Assembly: GCF_019800885.1 (NCBI RefSeq)
Contig: NZ_JAHVKE010000003.1
Span: 62,001 to 126,000, forward strand
Length of the DNA: 64,000 bases
DNA from: Maritalea mobilis
GTDB taxonomy: Bacteria > Pseudomonadota > Alphaproteobacteria > Rhodobacterales > Rhodobacteraceae
Direction of reading: 5' to 3'
Part shown: positions 1 to 9,187 of the stretch, one piece after another
How the letters are laid out: each line of letters opens with the position of its first letter
Position numbering within the stretch: position 1 is the stretch's first letter
Notes under the pieces: generated by a model
Told to the model about the DNA's origin: nothing
Database searches by the model: none
Seen by the model: only the letters and a program-made list of their open reading frames with translations
Position numbers and translations under genes: made by a program

Positions 1-1
1 G

Positions 2-142
2 AAAACCGCGCGGGCGGCGGGTGTGCCATGCGCGCTGGTCACCTTCGGGCCGACCGGTCGCGCCGTGGCAGAGCTTGAACCCGAGGCGCTGGTCGATCAC
101 TTCGACGCCTTCGATACGGTCGTCGCGCAGCTTCTTCCCTGA
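2..142 (+). CDS. HAD-family phosphatase (phosphoglycolate phosphatase-like), C-terminal end
   Basis: This is the last 46 codons of a gene that enters from the left edge; the reading frame starting at base 2 is open to a TGA at 140-142. The visible residues include GVPCALVTFGPTGRAV and end in DTVVAQLLP. They resemble the C-terminal end of the small phosphoglycolate-phosphatase-like HAD proteins of Rhodobacterales. The catalytic DxD motif lies outside the window, so the family call rests on tail similarity alone. The next gene starts 38 bases downstream on the same strand, so the two may be co-transcribed. Confidence 0.5.
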   Translation, partial: KTARAAGVPCALVTFGPTGRAVAELEPEALVDHFDAFDTVVAQLLP

Positions 143-180
143 GCTTGACGCGCAGGCTCTTCGGGCAAAAGGTGCCTCGC

Positions 181-1389
181 ATGGACAAACCCGTTTTCAC
201 CGGCAGCTTCACCCAGCAAGAGCCGATCCCCGAGGCCGCCATCGAGGCCGCCATTGGCGTCATGCGCTCGGGGCGTCTGCATCGTTACAACCTCGCCGAG
301 GGAGAGGTGGGCGAGGTGGCCTTGCTGGAACAGGAGTTCGCGGCCTTCACCGGGGCGAAATATTGCCTTGCCGTGGCCTCGGGCGGATATGCCATGTCCT
401 GCGCCTTGCGCGCGCTCGGTGTTGGGCCGGGCGACAAGGTGCTGTCCAACGGATTCACCCTCGCCCCGGTGCCCGGTGCCATCGCCAGTGTCGGGGCTGA
501 GCCCGTTTTCGTCGAAACGACCGAGGCGCTGACCATCGACCTCGATGACCTCGCCGGACAGATCCGGCAGAGCGGCGCGAGAGTGCTGCTGCTCAGCCAC
601 ATGCGCGGGCATATCTGCGACATGGATCGCCTGATGCAGATCTGCGACGCGGCCGGTGTCGCGGTGATCGAGGATTGCGCTCATACCATGGGCGCGGCCT
701 GGGACGGAGTGCCCTCCGGCCGCCATGGGGTGATCGGCTGTTACTCGACCCAGACTTACAAACACATCAATTCCGGCGAGGGCGGATTGCTGATCTCGGA
801 TGATGACGAGGTCATGGCCCGCGCTGTATTGTTGTCGGGAAGCTACATGCTTTATCCCCGTCACACCGCCAGGCCGCCTGTGGAAACGTTCGAAAAGGTA
901 AAGTGGATCACGCCGAACGTGTCGGGGCGCATGGACCATTTGCGCGCCGCGATCCTGCGTGTTCAACTGGCCGACCTGCCGCGCCAGGTGGCGCGTTGGA
1001 ACGCGCTCTACGAGGTCGTGGAGGATGGGCTCCGCAACACCGCCGGGTTGCAGGTGATCGAACGCGACCCGAAGGAAGCCATCGTCGGCTCGTCCATCCA
1101 GTTCCTGTTGCCGGGCGCAGCGCCCGAGACGATCACGCCGGTCCTTCGCGGCTGTGCCGCGCGCGGTGTCGAGTTGAAGTGGTTTGGCGCGAAAGAGCCC
1201 GTCGCCTTCACCTCGCGCTACGACAGCTGGAGATACGCGAGGCCCAGGTCCCTGCCGCGCACCGATGCGATCCTGGCCGGGTTGCTGGACATGCGCCTGC
1301 CGCTGACATTCTCGACCGGGGACGCGGCCCAAATCGCCGAGATCATTCGCGATGAGGTTGGGCAAGCGCACCATCAGGCGGCGGTCTAG
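181..1389 (+). CDS. DegT/DnrJ/EryC1/StrS-family PLP aminotransferase
   Basis: A 402-residue PLP-dependent enzyme of the sugar-aminotransferase (DegT/StrS) fold. Such enzymes usually transfer an amino group to a keto-sugar for surface polysaccharide or antibiotic synthesis. Visible features are the N-terminal substrate loop (LHRYN near residue 40), the cofactor aspartate region VIEDCAHTMGA, and the motif TYKHINSGEGG, in which Lys194 should form the Schiff base with PLP. ATG at 181 was chosen over an in-frame TTG at 145 because family alignment begins near the FTGSF segment. The immediate neighbours are a HAD phosphatase and pyrG, with no polysaccharide cluster in view, so the substrate is unknown. 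Confidence 0.85.
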   Translation: MDKPVFTGSFTQQEPIPEAAIEAAIGVMRSGRLHRYNLAEGEVGEVALLEQEFAAFTGAKYCLAVASGGYAMSCALRALGVGPGDKVLSNGFTLAPVPGAIASVGAEPVFVETTEALTIDLDDLAGQIRQSGARVLLLSHMRGHICDMDRLMQICDAAGVAVIEDCAHTMGAAWDGVPSGRHGVIGCYSTQTYKHINSGEGGLLISDDDEVMARAVLLSGSYMLYPRHTARPPVETFEKVKWITPNVSGRMDHLRAAILRVQLADLPRQVARWNALYEVVEDGLRNTAGLQVIERDPKEAIVGSSIQFLLPGAAPETITPVLRGCAARGVELKWFGAKEPVAFTSRYDSWRYARPRSLPRTDAILAGLLDMRLPLTFSTGDAAQIAEIIRDEVGQAHHQAAV

Positions 1390-1414
1390 GCCCGCCGCGG
1401 TCCACGCGAGGACC

Positions 1415-1477
1415 GGAAATCTCGAGATTTCCGTCCAGAAAATCTTCAGATTTTCTTACGGTTTTCTCGAGAAAACC
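1415..1477. repeat. three consecutive palindromes between convergent genes
   Basis: Three short palindromes sit in the 98-bp gap between the converging aminotransferase and pyrG genes: GGAAATCTCGAGATTTCC (1415-1432), AGAAAATCTTCAGATTTTCT (1437-1456, 9-bp arms around TC) and GGTTTTCTCGAGAAAACC (1460-1477). The outer two share the core CTCGAG and GG...CC ends with complementary A/T arms. Their centres lie 23 and 22 bp apart. They could fold as three RNA hairpins (bidirectional termination or mRNA-end protection) or form a repeated-DNA element. No classic U-tract follows the group. Confidence 0.8.
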
Positions 1478-1487
1478 TCCCCTTCGG

Positions 1488-3131
1488 TCAGACGAGGCGC
1501 GAGTTTTCCTTCGCCGCGCGGATGAAATCGGCAAAAAGCGGATGCGGCTCGAAGGGTTTCGATTTCAGTTCGGGGTGGAATTGCACACCGATGAACCAGG
1601 GGTGATCGGCCACTTCCACGATCTCGGGCAACCGGCCATCGGGCGACATGCCCGAAAACACCAGCCCCTTGTCTTCCAGCGCATCGCGGTACTTGATGTC
1701 GACCTCGTAGCGGTGACGGTGGCGTTCCTCGATCTGGCAGGAGCCATAGACCTGCGCCACCTTCGAGCCTTCCTTCAGCACGGCGTCATACGCGCCAAGG
1801 CGCATCGTGCCACCTTTGTCGTCATCGGCCTTGCGCGTGACCTTGTAGTTGCCCTGCACCCATTCCTTCAGGTGGTAAACAACGGGGGTGAAACGTTTTT
1901 TCCCGGCTTCGTGGTCGAATTCCTCGGACCCGGCATCGCCCAGCTCGGCCAGGTTGCGGGCGGCTTCGATTACCGCCATCTGCATGCCGAGGCAGATCCC
2001 CAGGTAGGGGACCTTGCGGGTGCGGGCGAACTCGGCCGCCTTGATCTTGCCCTCGGTGCCGCGCTCACCAAAGCCGCCTGGCACAAGGATCGCGTCGAAT
2101 TCCTCGAGGTAGGGGGCGGGATCCTCGCGCTCGAAAATCTCTGCGTCGATCCAATCGGCCGTGACCCGCACGCGATTGGCCATGCCGCCATGGGTCAGGG
2201 CCTCGGCGATGGATTTATAGGCGTCTTCCAGTTGCGTGTATTTACCGACGATGGCCACGCGCACCTCGCCCTCGGGGTTGTGGATGCGGTCGGCCACGTC
2301 TTCCCAGCGGGATAGTTCCGGCTTCGGGGCCGGGCTGATCTGGAACGCGTCCAGAACGGCCTGGTCCAGCCCTTCGCGGTGATAGGCCAGCGGCGCCTCG
2401 TAGATCGACTTCAGGTCCTGCGCCGCGATCACGGCGTCCGGGCGCACGTTGCAGAACAGCGCCAGTTTCTCGCGCTCCTTCTGCGGGATCGGCCCCTCGG
2501 AGCGGCAGACGAGGATATCCGGGGCAAGCCCGATGGACCGCAATTCCTTGACCGAGTGCTGCGTGGGCTTGGTTTTCAACTCGCCCGAGGCCTTGATGTA
2601 AGGCAGCAGCGTCAGGTGCATGAACACGCATTGCCCGCGCGGCTTTTCCTGGCTGAACTGACGGATCGCTTCGAAGAACGGCAGGCCCTCGATATCGCCG
2701 ACCGTACCGCCGATCTCGCAGAGCATGAAATCCACCTCGTCTTCGCCGATCGAGATGAAATCCTTGATCTCGTTGGTGACGTGCGGAATCACCTGGATCG
2801 TCTTGCCGAGGTAATCGCCGCGACGTTCCTTCTCGAGCACGTTCGAATAGATCCGGCCCGAGGACACGCTGTCGGTCTTGCGCGCGGCAACCCCGGTGAA
2901 GCGTTCGTAGTGACCGAGGTCGAGGTCCGTCTCCGCGCCGTCGTCGGTCACGAAGACCTCGCCATGCTCGAAGGGCGACATCGTGCCCGGATCGACATTG
3001 AGATAGGGGTCGAGCTTGCGCAGCCGCACGGTAAAGCCGCGGGCCTGCAACAGGGCGCCCAGTGCCGCCGATGCCAAACCCTTGCCAAGCGAGGATACAA
3101 CACCGCCGGTGATGAAAATGAAGCGCGCCAT
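1488..3131 (-). CDS. pyrG: CTP synthase
   Basis: CTP synthase converts UTP to CTP using ATP and glutamine, the last step of pyrimidine nucleotide synthesis in the cytosol. The 547-residue length is normal. The start is ATG at 3131, because [20 protein letters not shown] is the universal N-terminus; a longer in-frame extension to 3200 is not supported. The amidoligase domain covers roughly residues 1-270 and the class I glutamine amidotransferase domain roughly 290-540, with the nucleophile cysteine in [11 protein letters not shown] and the His/Glu of the triad in [12 protein letters not shown]. secG lies upstream on the same strand, an arrangement common in Rhodobacterales. Confidence 0.98.
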   Translation of the reverse strand: MARFIFITGGVVSSLGKGLASAALGALLQARGFTVRLRKLDPYLNVDPGTMSPFEHGEVFVTDDGAETDLDLGHYERFTGVAARKTDSVSSGRIYSNVLEKERRGDYLGKTIQVIPHVTNEIKDFISIGEDEVDFMLCEIGGTVGDIEGLPFFEAIRQFSQEKPRGQCVFMHLTLLPYIKASGELKTKPTQHSVKELRSIGLAPDILVCRSEGPIPQKEREKLALFCNVRPDAVIAAQDLKSIYEAPLAYHREGLDQAVLDAFQISPAPKPELSRWEDVADRIHNPEGEVRVAIVGKYTQLEDAYKSIAEALTHGGMANRVRVTADWIDAEIFEREDPAPYLEEFDAILVPGGFGERGTEGKIKAAEFARTRKVPYLGICLGMQMAVIEAARNLAELGDAGSEEFDHEAGKKRFTPVVYHLKEWVQGNYKVTRKADDDKGGTMRLGAYDAVLKEGSKVAQVYGSCQIEERHRHRYEVDIKYRDALEDKGLVFSGMSPDGRLPEIVEVADHPWFIGVQFHPELKSKPFEPHPLFADFIRAAKENSRLV

Positions 3132-3286
3132 ATGTGCAGTCTCTCCCGTGTAAGGGGCGTCGAATCCAATCCGAATCCGATGCCTCAATCCCTTGGCCAC
3201 GGGATTTGAGGATAACAGAATTCGGATGCGCTCTTCAAGCGCCCCCGCAAGATCATGTGAGGAATGGGGCTATATCCCCAAGATAT

Positions 3287-3306
3287 GCGGCGGAATTATC
3301 CGCCGC
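3287..3306 (-). terminator. hairpin downstream of secG
   Basis: GCGGCGGA-ATTA-TCCGCCGC forms a perfect 8-bp stem with a 4-base loop, starting 8 bases after the secG stop codon. No U-tract follows on the minus strand, so it may be a weak or Rho-assisted terminator, or an mRNA-processing structure between secG and pyrG. Confidence 0.5.
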
Positions 3307-3314
3307 GGCGTGTG

Positions 3315-3686
3315 TCAGTCGGCTCGCGGCGGCAGGGCCGGGGCATCGCCGGAGATCGGCGGCAACAGGTCATCGACCGGCGGCAGGATGTCGGCATCGT
3401 CGCCGGCACCGTCTTCGACGGCGGCCGGGCCTGCACCGATCCGGTCCAGAACCGAGTCGCTGGCCGAATTCTGCGCCGCGATGATCGTCAGCGTGATCGA
3501 GGTGGCCAGAAACGCAATGGCGAAGGCCCAGGTCAGCTTGCCCAGGGCGGTCGCGGCCTGACGGCCCGTCATGACACCGCCACCACCGCCCATTCCAAGG
3601 CCGCCCCCTTCGGAACGCTGGAGCAGAACCACGCCAATCAGGCAGATGGCGAGGATGAGGTGAACGACGAGTATGACATTTTCCAT
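3315..3686 (-). CDS. secG: preprotein translocase subunit SecG
   Basis: A 123-residue inner-membrane protein, the small SecYEG subunit that assists SecA-driven protein export. Two transmembrane segments are visible (about residues 2-21 and 53-72). They are separated by the conserved cytosolic QRSEGGGLG and glycine-rich loop typical of SecG. The C-terminal 45 residues are an acidic, proline-rich tail, longer than in Escherichia coli but common in alphaproteobacteria. It lies upstream of pyrG on the same strand. Confidence 0.95.
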   Translation of the reverse strand: MENVILVVHLILAICLIGVVLLQRSEGGGLGMGGGGGVMTGRQAATALGKLTWAFAIAFLATSITLTIIAAQNSASDSVLDRIGAGPAAVEDGAGDDADILPPVDDLLPPISGDAPALPPRAD

Positions 3687-4016
3687 TGGCGGGTCCTTGA
3701 CGGCCGGGCTTTGGATTTGCGCCTACTTATGAGATGCGACAGGCCGCCGCAAGACCTAGGCGGCACAACTTTAAGGCGAAGAATGGCTGTTATTGCAAGC
3801 GATTTTCGATCGCCCATCCATGTGCCGCCGGATTCCCACTTCGTTGATGCTGCCAGGCGGCCGGTGTGGGGTCAGGCAGGCACGCAGCGAAACGGCGATT
3901 CGCCCGGGCGCCTTGCAAGGTGCCCCCGAGAAATCGGTTTTCCCCGCGGGCGCGCGCGGCTATAGCTGCCGCGGTTTTCGCCTTGGGCGGATCGAACGGA
4001 TAAAGGGACCAGCGGA
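3687..4016. other. 330-bp divergent intergenic region, secG/purA
   Basis: This gap between the divergently transcribed secG and purA must hold both promoters. I see no convincing ORF, tRNA or repeat in it. There is no clear consensus promoter in either direction. The stretch next to purA contains a CTATAG-like segment (3959-3964). Confidence 0.4.
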
Positions 4017-5312
4017 ATGGCAAACGTTGTCGTGGTCGGCGCCCAGTGGGGCGACGAGGGCAAAGGCAAGATCGTGGATTGGCTGAGCGAGCGCGCCGAT
4101 GTGATCGCGCGGTTCCAGGGCGGTCACAATGCCGGTCACACCCTGGTCATCGATGGCGCGGTCTACAAGCTGCATGCGCTGCCGTCTGGTGTCGTGCGCG
4201 GCGGAAAGCTGAGCGTGATCGGCAATGGCGTGGTGCTGGACCCGTGGCACCTTCTGAACGAGATCGAGACGATCCGCGCGCAAGGGGTCGAGATCACGCC
4301 CGAAACCCTGATGATCGCCGAGAATACGCCGCTGATCCTGCCGATCCACGGTGAGCTGGACCGCGCGCGCGAAGAAGCCGCCAGCCAGGGCGCCAAGATC
4401 GGCACGACCGGGCGCGGAATCGGCCCGGCCTACGAGGACAAGGTCGGACGCCGCTCGGTGCGCGTGGCCGACCTGGCCGATGAGGCGACGCTTGAGGCGC
4501 GCGTGGACCGCGCCCTGACCCATCACAACGCCCTGCGCAAAGGCCTCGGCATCGACCCGATCGACCGCGAGGCGCTGATTGCGCAACTGAAAGAGATCGC
4601 GCCGAAGATCCTCGAATATGCCGGACCCGTGTGGAAGGTGATGACCGAGAAGCGCAAGGCCGGCAAACGCATCCTCTTCGAAGGGGCGCAGGGCGCGCTG
4701 CTGGATATCGATTTCGGCACCTATCCCTTCGTGACCTCGTCCAACGTGATCGCCGGGCAGGCGGCCACGGGCGTGGGCATCGGCCCGGGCGCCATCGATT
4801 ACGTGCTGGGGATCGTGAAGGCCTACACCACCCGCGTGGGCGAGGGGCCATTCCCGACCGAGCTTGACGATGCCGACGGTCAGCGCCTTGGCGAGCGCGG
4901 GCATGAATTCGGCACCACCACGGGGCGCAAGCGGCGCTGCGGCTGGTTCGATGCCGCCCTGGTGCGCCAGACCTGCGCGACCTCTGGCGTGTCGGGCATC
5001 TCGCTGACCAAGCTCGATGTGCTGGACGGGTTCGAAACCCTGAAAATCTGCGTCGGCTACGAGTTGGACGGGGAGCGGCTGGATTACCTGCCGACCGCGG
5101 CCGACCAGCAGGCGCGCTGCACCCCCATCTACGAAGAAATGCCGGGCTGGTCCGAGTCGACCGAAGGCGCGCGCAGTTGGGCCGATCTGCCGGGCGAAGC
5201 GGTCAAATACGTCCGCCGGATCGAAGAGTTGATCGAATGCCCGGTCGCCCTACTCTCCACCTCGCCCGAGCGGGACGACACGATCCTCGTGACCGATCCC
5301 TTCGCGGATTGA
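4017..5312 (+). CDS. purA: adenylosuccinate synthetase
   Basis: Catalyses GTP-dependent joining of IMP and aspartate to adenylosuccinate, the first committed step from IMP to AMP. The 431-residue length matches the family. The N-terminus [16 protein letters not shown] carries the GTP-binding P-loop-like motif with the catalytic Asp, and [11 protein letters not shown] holds the conserved His. [14 protein letters not shown] is the aspartate/IMP loop and LTKLDVLDG the guanine-recognition motif. It is followed 25 bases later by a DUF2842 gene on the same strand. Confidence 0.98.
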   Translation: MANVVVVGAQWGDEGKGKIVDWLSERADVIARFQGGHNAGHTLVIDGAVYKLHALPSGVVRGGKLSVIGNGVVLDPWHLLNEIETIRAQGVEITPETLMIAENTPLILPIHGELDRAREEAASQGAKIGTTGRGIGPAYEDKVGRRSVRVADLADEATLEARVDRALTHHNALRKGLGIDPIDREALIAQLKEIAPKILEYAGPVWKVMTEKRKAGKRILFEGAQGALLDIDFGTYPFVTSSNVIAGQAATGVGIGPGAIDYVLGIVKAYTTRVGEGPFPTELDDADGQRLGERGHEFGTTTGRKRRCGWFDAALVRQTCATSGVSGISLTKLDVLDGFETLKICVGYELDGERLDYLPTAADQQARCTPIYEEMPGWSESTEGARSWADLPGEAVKYVRRIEELIECPVALLSTSPERDDTILVTDPFAD

Positions 5313-5337
5313 TCGAGCCAAGAACAAAGGGTGTGAC

Positions 5338-5586
5338 ATGGCGCTCAGCTACAAGGCCCGCAAACGCTGGTCCCTCGTGATCCTTCTGGTGGGGTTGCCA
5401 GCCTACATTGCCGCCGCCTGGTTTGTGATCAGCCTGTTCGACCGCCCGCCGATCTGGGTCGAGCTGGTGGTCTACGTCGCCCTGGGCTTCGTCTGGGCCT
5501 TTCCGTTCCGCGCGGTGTTCCGCGGCGTTGGTCAGGCGGACCCGGAGGCACGGCGCGAAACGCCCACGCCCGGCGAAGACCGGTAA
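5338..5586 (+). CDS. DUF2842 small membrane protein
   Basis: An 82-residue protein with two predicted transmembrane segments (about residues 11-32 and 38-58). A positively charged N-terminus (YKARKRW) and a hydrophilic tail suggest that both termini are cytosolic. The length and pattern fit DUF2842, a short family of unknown function found in Rhodobacterales and relatives. It lies 25 bases behind purA and is probably in the same transcript. Confidence 0.8.
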   Translation: MALSYKARKRWSLVILLVGLPAYIAAAWFVISLFDRPPIWVELVVYVALGFVWAFPFRAVFRGVGQADPEARRETPTPGEDR

Positions 5587-5629
5587 GGTCGCCGCAGGCG
5601 GGTCATTTCGACAGGGTCGGCTGACGCGA

Positions 5630-8308
5630 TCAGCCGTTGGTGCGGGAGCGCGAGGGCGCAGTCGCCATGCGATAGACGCCAGGGTCGGCTTCGACCAGAA
5701 CGCCGGCGCGAGTCAGGCTTCGGATGGCGTCGATGGCATCCTGCCGGGTGATGCTGTCGTCGGTCGCGAGGCGCACAAGCCGGATCAACTGGATCCGCTT
5801 GAAGTTTTCCTCGCCCAGATCGTGCGTGATGTATTCCGCCCCCATCTCGACCACTTCCTCGATCTCGACGGCATCGCTCGCTTCGAGTTGTTTCACGAAG
5901 GGCGTCACGAAATCGGGGAGATCCGGCTGCGTATCTTCCTCTGATGCCGAAGCGGGCGCTGTCGGCTCAGGGCTCTCCTCCGCGGTGCTCAATTCTGGCC
6001 GGTCGTCCCCATAGGTGCCGAGCGTGTCGTCTGATACCGGCGTGGCGGCGGGGGCCTCCTCGAGAGCTTCGGCGGCCTCGGGCGCTTCGGGGGAATTCGC
6101 TTGTGCAGCGGGGCTGCCGCCACGCGACAGCGCACGACGGGTCACGCCCGACATGGCCATCCCGGCCCGTTCCGCAAGGAAGGCGAGCGAATTGGCCATC
6201 TTGCGCGGCGGCGGGGGAGTGTCATCATCCGCCATCGGATCGGCAATCGCGGCCTCCGACGGCGCGGACGGGCGCGGTTCAAGCTGTTCGGCCACATCCT
6301 CGACCGGCGGCAACGTATCGGCGGCGCTCGGTTCGGCCGGGGTCGGGCGAGGGGCCTCTGCCACGGTCGCGGAGGCAGGATCGGCCAGAGCGGCGTCCGT
6401 CCGGTCACGCCCTGCGGCACCACTCGGCCGCGACGAGGCCTCGGCGCCAAGGCGGAAGGCGCGGACGTCGTTGGCACTGACGCGGCGGGGGCGGACGGGT
6501 TCGCTGGGGGCCGCGGCAACAGCTTCGTCCACGCGCTGTTCCGACACCAACACCAGCGGCGCCGGTCGCGCGGCGCGGCGGCGGCTGACATCGACCCGGA
6601 CGCGGCTGGGGCGCATCACGCGGGCAAGGTCCTCGCGGTATTCTGCGGTTTCATCCTGGGGCTCTTCGGACACGCCGTCGATCTCGGCGAGGCGCTTTTC
6701 GGCGACCCTGGCCGCGACGGCGGCCTTGAGATGCTCGATATTCGCCCGGCGGCGGGTGGTTTCGGCGTTGGACATCCGGCTATCGGTCGCGTTAAACAAC
6801 CGGTCCACGTCCTGATCGCTGTCGCCCGCGCCCGGCGCTGCGGCGGGGGCAGCCGGCTCGGCGTCCTGTTCCGGGTCCGCCATCGCCTCGTCGGTGGCCT
6901 CGGCGGCGTCATCTCCGTCGTCGTTGGCCCTCGGCAGGCTTCCGGCGGCGGCGATCGCGGCAAGCTCGGCTTGCAACGCAGCTTCATCCTCGGGCGGGAG
7001 GTCCGCCGTCTCGCTCTCGGCTTCATCCTCCGAGCCCGCAGTCGACGGCTCCGCCGTGGCGGTCAGCGTGTTTTCTTCGCCGAGCAGCGTCGCGATTGCC
7101 GAGAGCGTGTCCGCATCCGTGTCCTGATCCTCGGGCGCGGTCTCGGGTTCGGTGGAGGCCGCCTCAGGGGCGATCTCGATCGGGGTGTTGTCCGCATCCT
7201 CGGCATCGGCGTTTTCTTCGGCCATCGCAGCCGCGCGGATCCGTGCAAGGCGTGCCGCGACCGAGTCGCCCGCGACGCCACGGGCATCTTCGAACAGCGC
7301 CTCGGTTTCTTCGCGGCTCCAGGAGGCAATCGTGTCCTCGGCGCCGCTGAAAAACGCGTCATCGACGATGTCCTCGGCGGGGCTGGCCTCCGGTTCGTCC
7401 GCGGTCGCCGCGACGTCTGTGATCTCCTCGGCGTCGTCCTGTGCGGCGTCAGCGTCGCCCAGCTCCTGCGCGGCATTTGCGGCGGCCATGGCAGCCGCCA
7501 TAGCGATCAGAGTATCCGCGCCCTCGGGGATTGACGCATCCGCAGGATCGGCCTGCGCATGTTCTTCGTCCTCGGCTTCGCCAGCGTCTCCATCCACGTC
7601 ATCGGCGGCAGGCGTGTCGGCCAGATCCTCCGCCAGCGCGGCAAGGATGCTGTCGTCGCCAGCGCTTGTTTCATCCTCCGGCTCGACCTCTGCCTCGGCT
7701 TCGGCCCCGATTTCTTCTTCTGCAGCAGACTCGTCCATCACCGTGTCGGCAAAGGCGGCGATGCCTTCTTCGTCGGACGCGGCGGGACGGTCTGACTCCT
7801 CGACCTGGGCTTCGGCGGGCGCAGGCCCCTCTGCCTCGGTCGCGACTTCTTCCTCTGTCCCAACCGTGCCGGGTTCGGCCTCGGGCTGTGTGTCTTCTGC
7901 CGTGTCGTCCTCTGCCTCTGCCTCGAAATCACCCATGTCGGGGGCTTCGACGGGCGGCATGTAGGTGCCCGGCACCAGGCTGCTGGGCATCACCGTCTCG
8001 GCGCCCCGCAGCATCGTCGTCTGCGCCGCCGGTGTTTCGGCGGGCGACACGCTGTCGTCGGGGCGTAGGACGAGGCTGTTTTCGGAAAAGCGCGCCTCGA
8101 CCCGGCGCTGGATGGCGGCCTCGGTGATGCGATGCAGGGCTTCGGCGTCGGGCGTCGGCGGTTCGGCTCCGAAATACCGGTCCTCGGCGGCAAGGTCGCG
8201 GAAATACTCCGCAATGGCCTTCATGGCCGAAAACGGTTCGTCGAATCCTTCCAGTGTGCACGAAAAGGTGCCGTAGGAGACTGTAAGAATCTTGTTCGCG
8301 TCGCCCAT
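5630..8308 (-). CDS. very acidic, largely disordered protein of unknown function
   Basis: An 892-residue protein with two compact ends and a long low-complexity middle. Residues 1 to about 85 (ILTVSYGTFSCTLEGF onward) look like a folded alpha/beta domain. The last 90 or so residues (EEVVEMGAEYITHDLGEENF onward) look like a helical domain, with repeated DAIDAIRSL-type helices. Between them, several hundred residues are dominated by Ala, Glu and Asp, followed by Arg/Pro/Ala-rich stretches. There is no signal peptide or membrane segment. ATG at 8308 was preferred over a 246-base 5' extension because the folded domain begins there. Similar proteins in the order are sometimes labelled chemotaxis CheA; I see no His-kinase, HPt or CheW features to support that. 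Confidence 0.7.
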   Translation of the reverse strand: MGDANKILTVSYGTFSCTLEGFDEPFSAMKAIAEYFRDLAAEDRYFGAEPPTPDAEALHRITEAAIQRRVEARFSENSLVLRPDDSVSPAETPAAQTTMLRGAETVMPSSLVPGTYMPPVEAPDMGDFEAEAEDDTAEDTQPEAEPGTVGTEEEVATEAEGPAPAEAQVEESDRPAASDEEGIAAFADTVMDESAAEEEIGAEAEAEVEPEDETSAGDDSILAALAEDLADTPAADDVDGDAGEAEDEEHAQADPADASIPEGADTLIAMAAAMAAANAAQELGDADAAQDDAEEITDVAATADEPEASPAEDIVDDAFFSGAEDTIASWSREETEALFEDARGVAGDSVAARLARIRAAAMAEENADAEDADNTPIEIAPEAASTEPETAPEDQDTDADTLSAIATLLGEENTLTATAEPSTAGSEDEAESETADLPPEDEAALQAELAAIAAAGSLPRANDDGDDAAEATDEAMADPEQDAEPAAPAAAPGAGDSDQDVDRLFNATDSRMSNAETTRRRANIEHLKAAVAARVAEKRLAEIDGVSEEPQDETAEYREDLARVMRPSRVRVDVSRRRAARPAPLVLVSEQRVDEAVAAAPSEPVRPRRVSANDVRAFRLGAEASSRPSGAAGRDRTDAALADPASATVAEAPRPTPAEPSAADTLPPVEDVAEQLEPRPSAPSEAAIADPMADDDTPPPPRKMANSLAFLAERAGMAMSGVTRRALSRGGSPAAQANSPEAPEAAEALEEAPAATPVSDDTLGTYGDDRPELSTAEESPEPTAPASASEEDTQPDLPDFVTPFVKQLEASDAVEIEEVVEMGAEYITHDLGEENFKRIQLIRLVRLATDDSITRQDAIDAIRSLTRAGVLVEADPGVYRMATAPSRSRTNG

Positions 8309-8427
8309 ATCACTATCACTCTGCTCGTCCGGCAGATGCCGGAAGTTATCACTTTGATGTTCGTTGGGACAAATTGATTCCAAATAATCTGGCCGGGAAT
8401 TGGGCGCTTCGAAGGAGATTGATCGGT

Positions 8428-8466
8428 ATGAAGGACAGAATTTGCCCTCAGAACCGCCATTGTTGA
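8428..8466 (+). CDS. putative 12-codon leader ORF upstream of thiN
   Basis: A GAAGGAGATT ribosome-binding site sits 5 bases before an ATG at 8428 that opens MKDRICPQNRHC, ending in TGA at 8464-8466. This TGA overlaps a TTG at 8463 in the thiamine pyrophosphokinase frame as TTGA, the layout of translational coupling. The kinase frame itself has no ATG here and no other good ribosome-binding site. A sequencing frameshift that removed the true kinase start is the main alternative. Confidence 0.4.
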   Translation: MKDRICPQNRHC

Positions 8467-9113
8467 CCAGCCCGGATCCTGTGACGCTGCTTGGCGGCGG
8501 GGTGGTCGGGCCGGGCGATCTTGACCTTGCGTTGACGCGCGCGCCCACGCTCATTGCCGCCGATGGCGGGGCAGGGGTGGCGTTGTCGGCAGGCTACCTG
8601 CCCGAGGCTGTGATCGGCGACATGGATTCGCTGGCCCCCGCCGACCGCGCCCGGCTGGACGGTCGCCTGTTTCCGATCGAGGAACAGGAAAGCACCGATT
8701 TCGACAAGGCGCTACGCTCGGTCGCGGCGCCGCTGGTCATTGCCGTGGGCTTCGCCGGAGCGCGGATCGATCACGAGCTTGCGGCCTATCACACGCTGGT
8801 CACGCGCCCCGACAAGGCCTGCATCATGCTGGGCGCGGTGGATGTCGTCTTTCACATGCCGCTGCAGCTGACGCTTGCTCTGCCGGCCGGCACGCGATTC
8901 TCGCTGTTTCCGCTGGCCGAGTTGCGGGGCAGCGCGACAGGCCTGCGCTGGCCCATCGACGACATCCCGTTCCACCCCGCCCGCCGTATCGGCACCTCGA
9001 ACCAGACTGTTGAACCCACCGTGACATTGCGTTTCGAGTCGCCGGGGATGCTGGGAATATTGCCCCGCGCGCATCTCGATGCGGTGATCGCGGCGTTGAC
9101 TGCGCGCGTTTAA
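8463..9113 (+). CDS. thiN: thiamine pyrophosphokinase
   Basis: Transfers pyrophosphate from ATP to thiamine, giving thiamine diphosphate. Family signatures are present in order: ADGGAGVAL, the metal-binding VIGDMDSL, STDFDKAL, the substrate motif RIDHELAAYHTL, and GTSNQ near the C-terminus. With the TTG start at 8463 the protein is 216 residues, normal for the family. A longer version from TTG 8400 would add 21 residues that do not look conserved. The start is uncertain: TTG 8460 is equally in frame, and the only good ribosome-binding site serves an out-of-frame ATG (see leader ORF). rpiA follows on the same strand. Confidence 0.88.
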   Translation: MTSPDPVTLLGGGVVGPGDLDLALTRAPTLIAADGGAGVALSAGYLPEAVIGDMDSLAPADRARLDGRLFPIEEQESTDFDKALRSVAAPLVIAVGFAGARIDHELAAYHTLVTRPDKACIMLGAVDVVFHMPLQLTLALPAGTRFSLFPLAELRGSATGLRWPIDDIPFHPARRIGTSNQTVEPTVTLRFESPGMLGILPRAHLDAVIAALTARV

Positions 9114-9187
9114 CACTCGCACAGCGCGCGCTCATTGGCTAAAGACATCGAAACGCTGTCAGACCTGCCAGACCACGGAGATCGCCT

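Noticed and set aside
6101-7964. Long plus-strand ORFs (up to 477 codons) opposite the acidic protein gene
   Set aside because: They are Arg/Gly/Ser-rich antisense readings of GC-rich Ala/Glu/Asp codons, with no recognisable domain; the minus-strand protein has folded-looking ends.
8400-8462. TTG 8400 as the thiN start
   Set aside because: It has no ribosome-binding site and would add 21 residues not typical of the family; a start at the TTG codons of 8460/8463 fits better.
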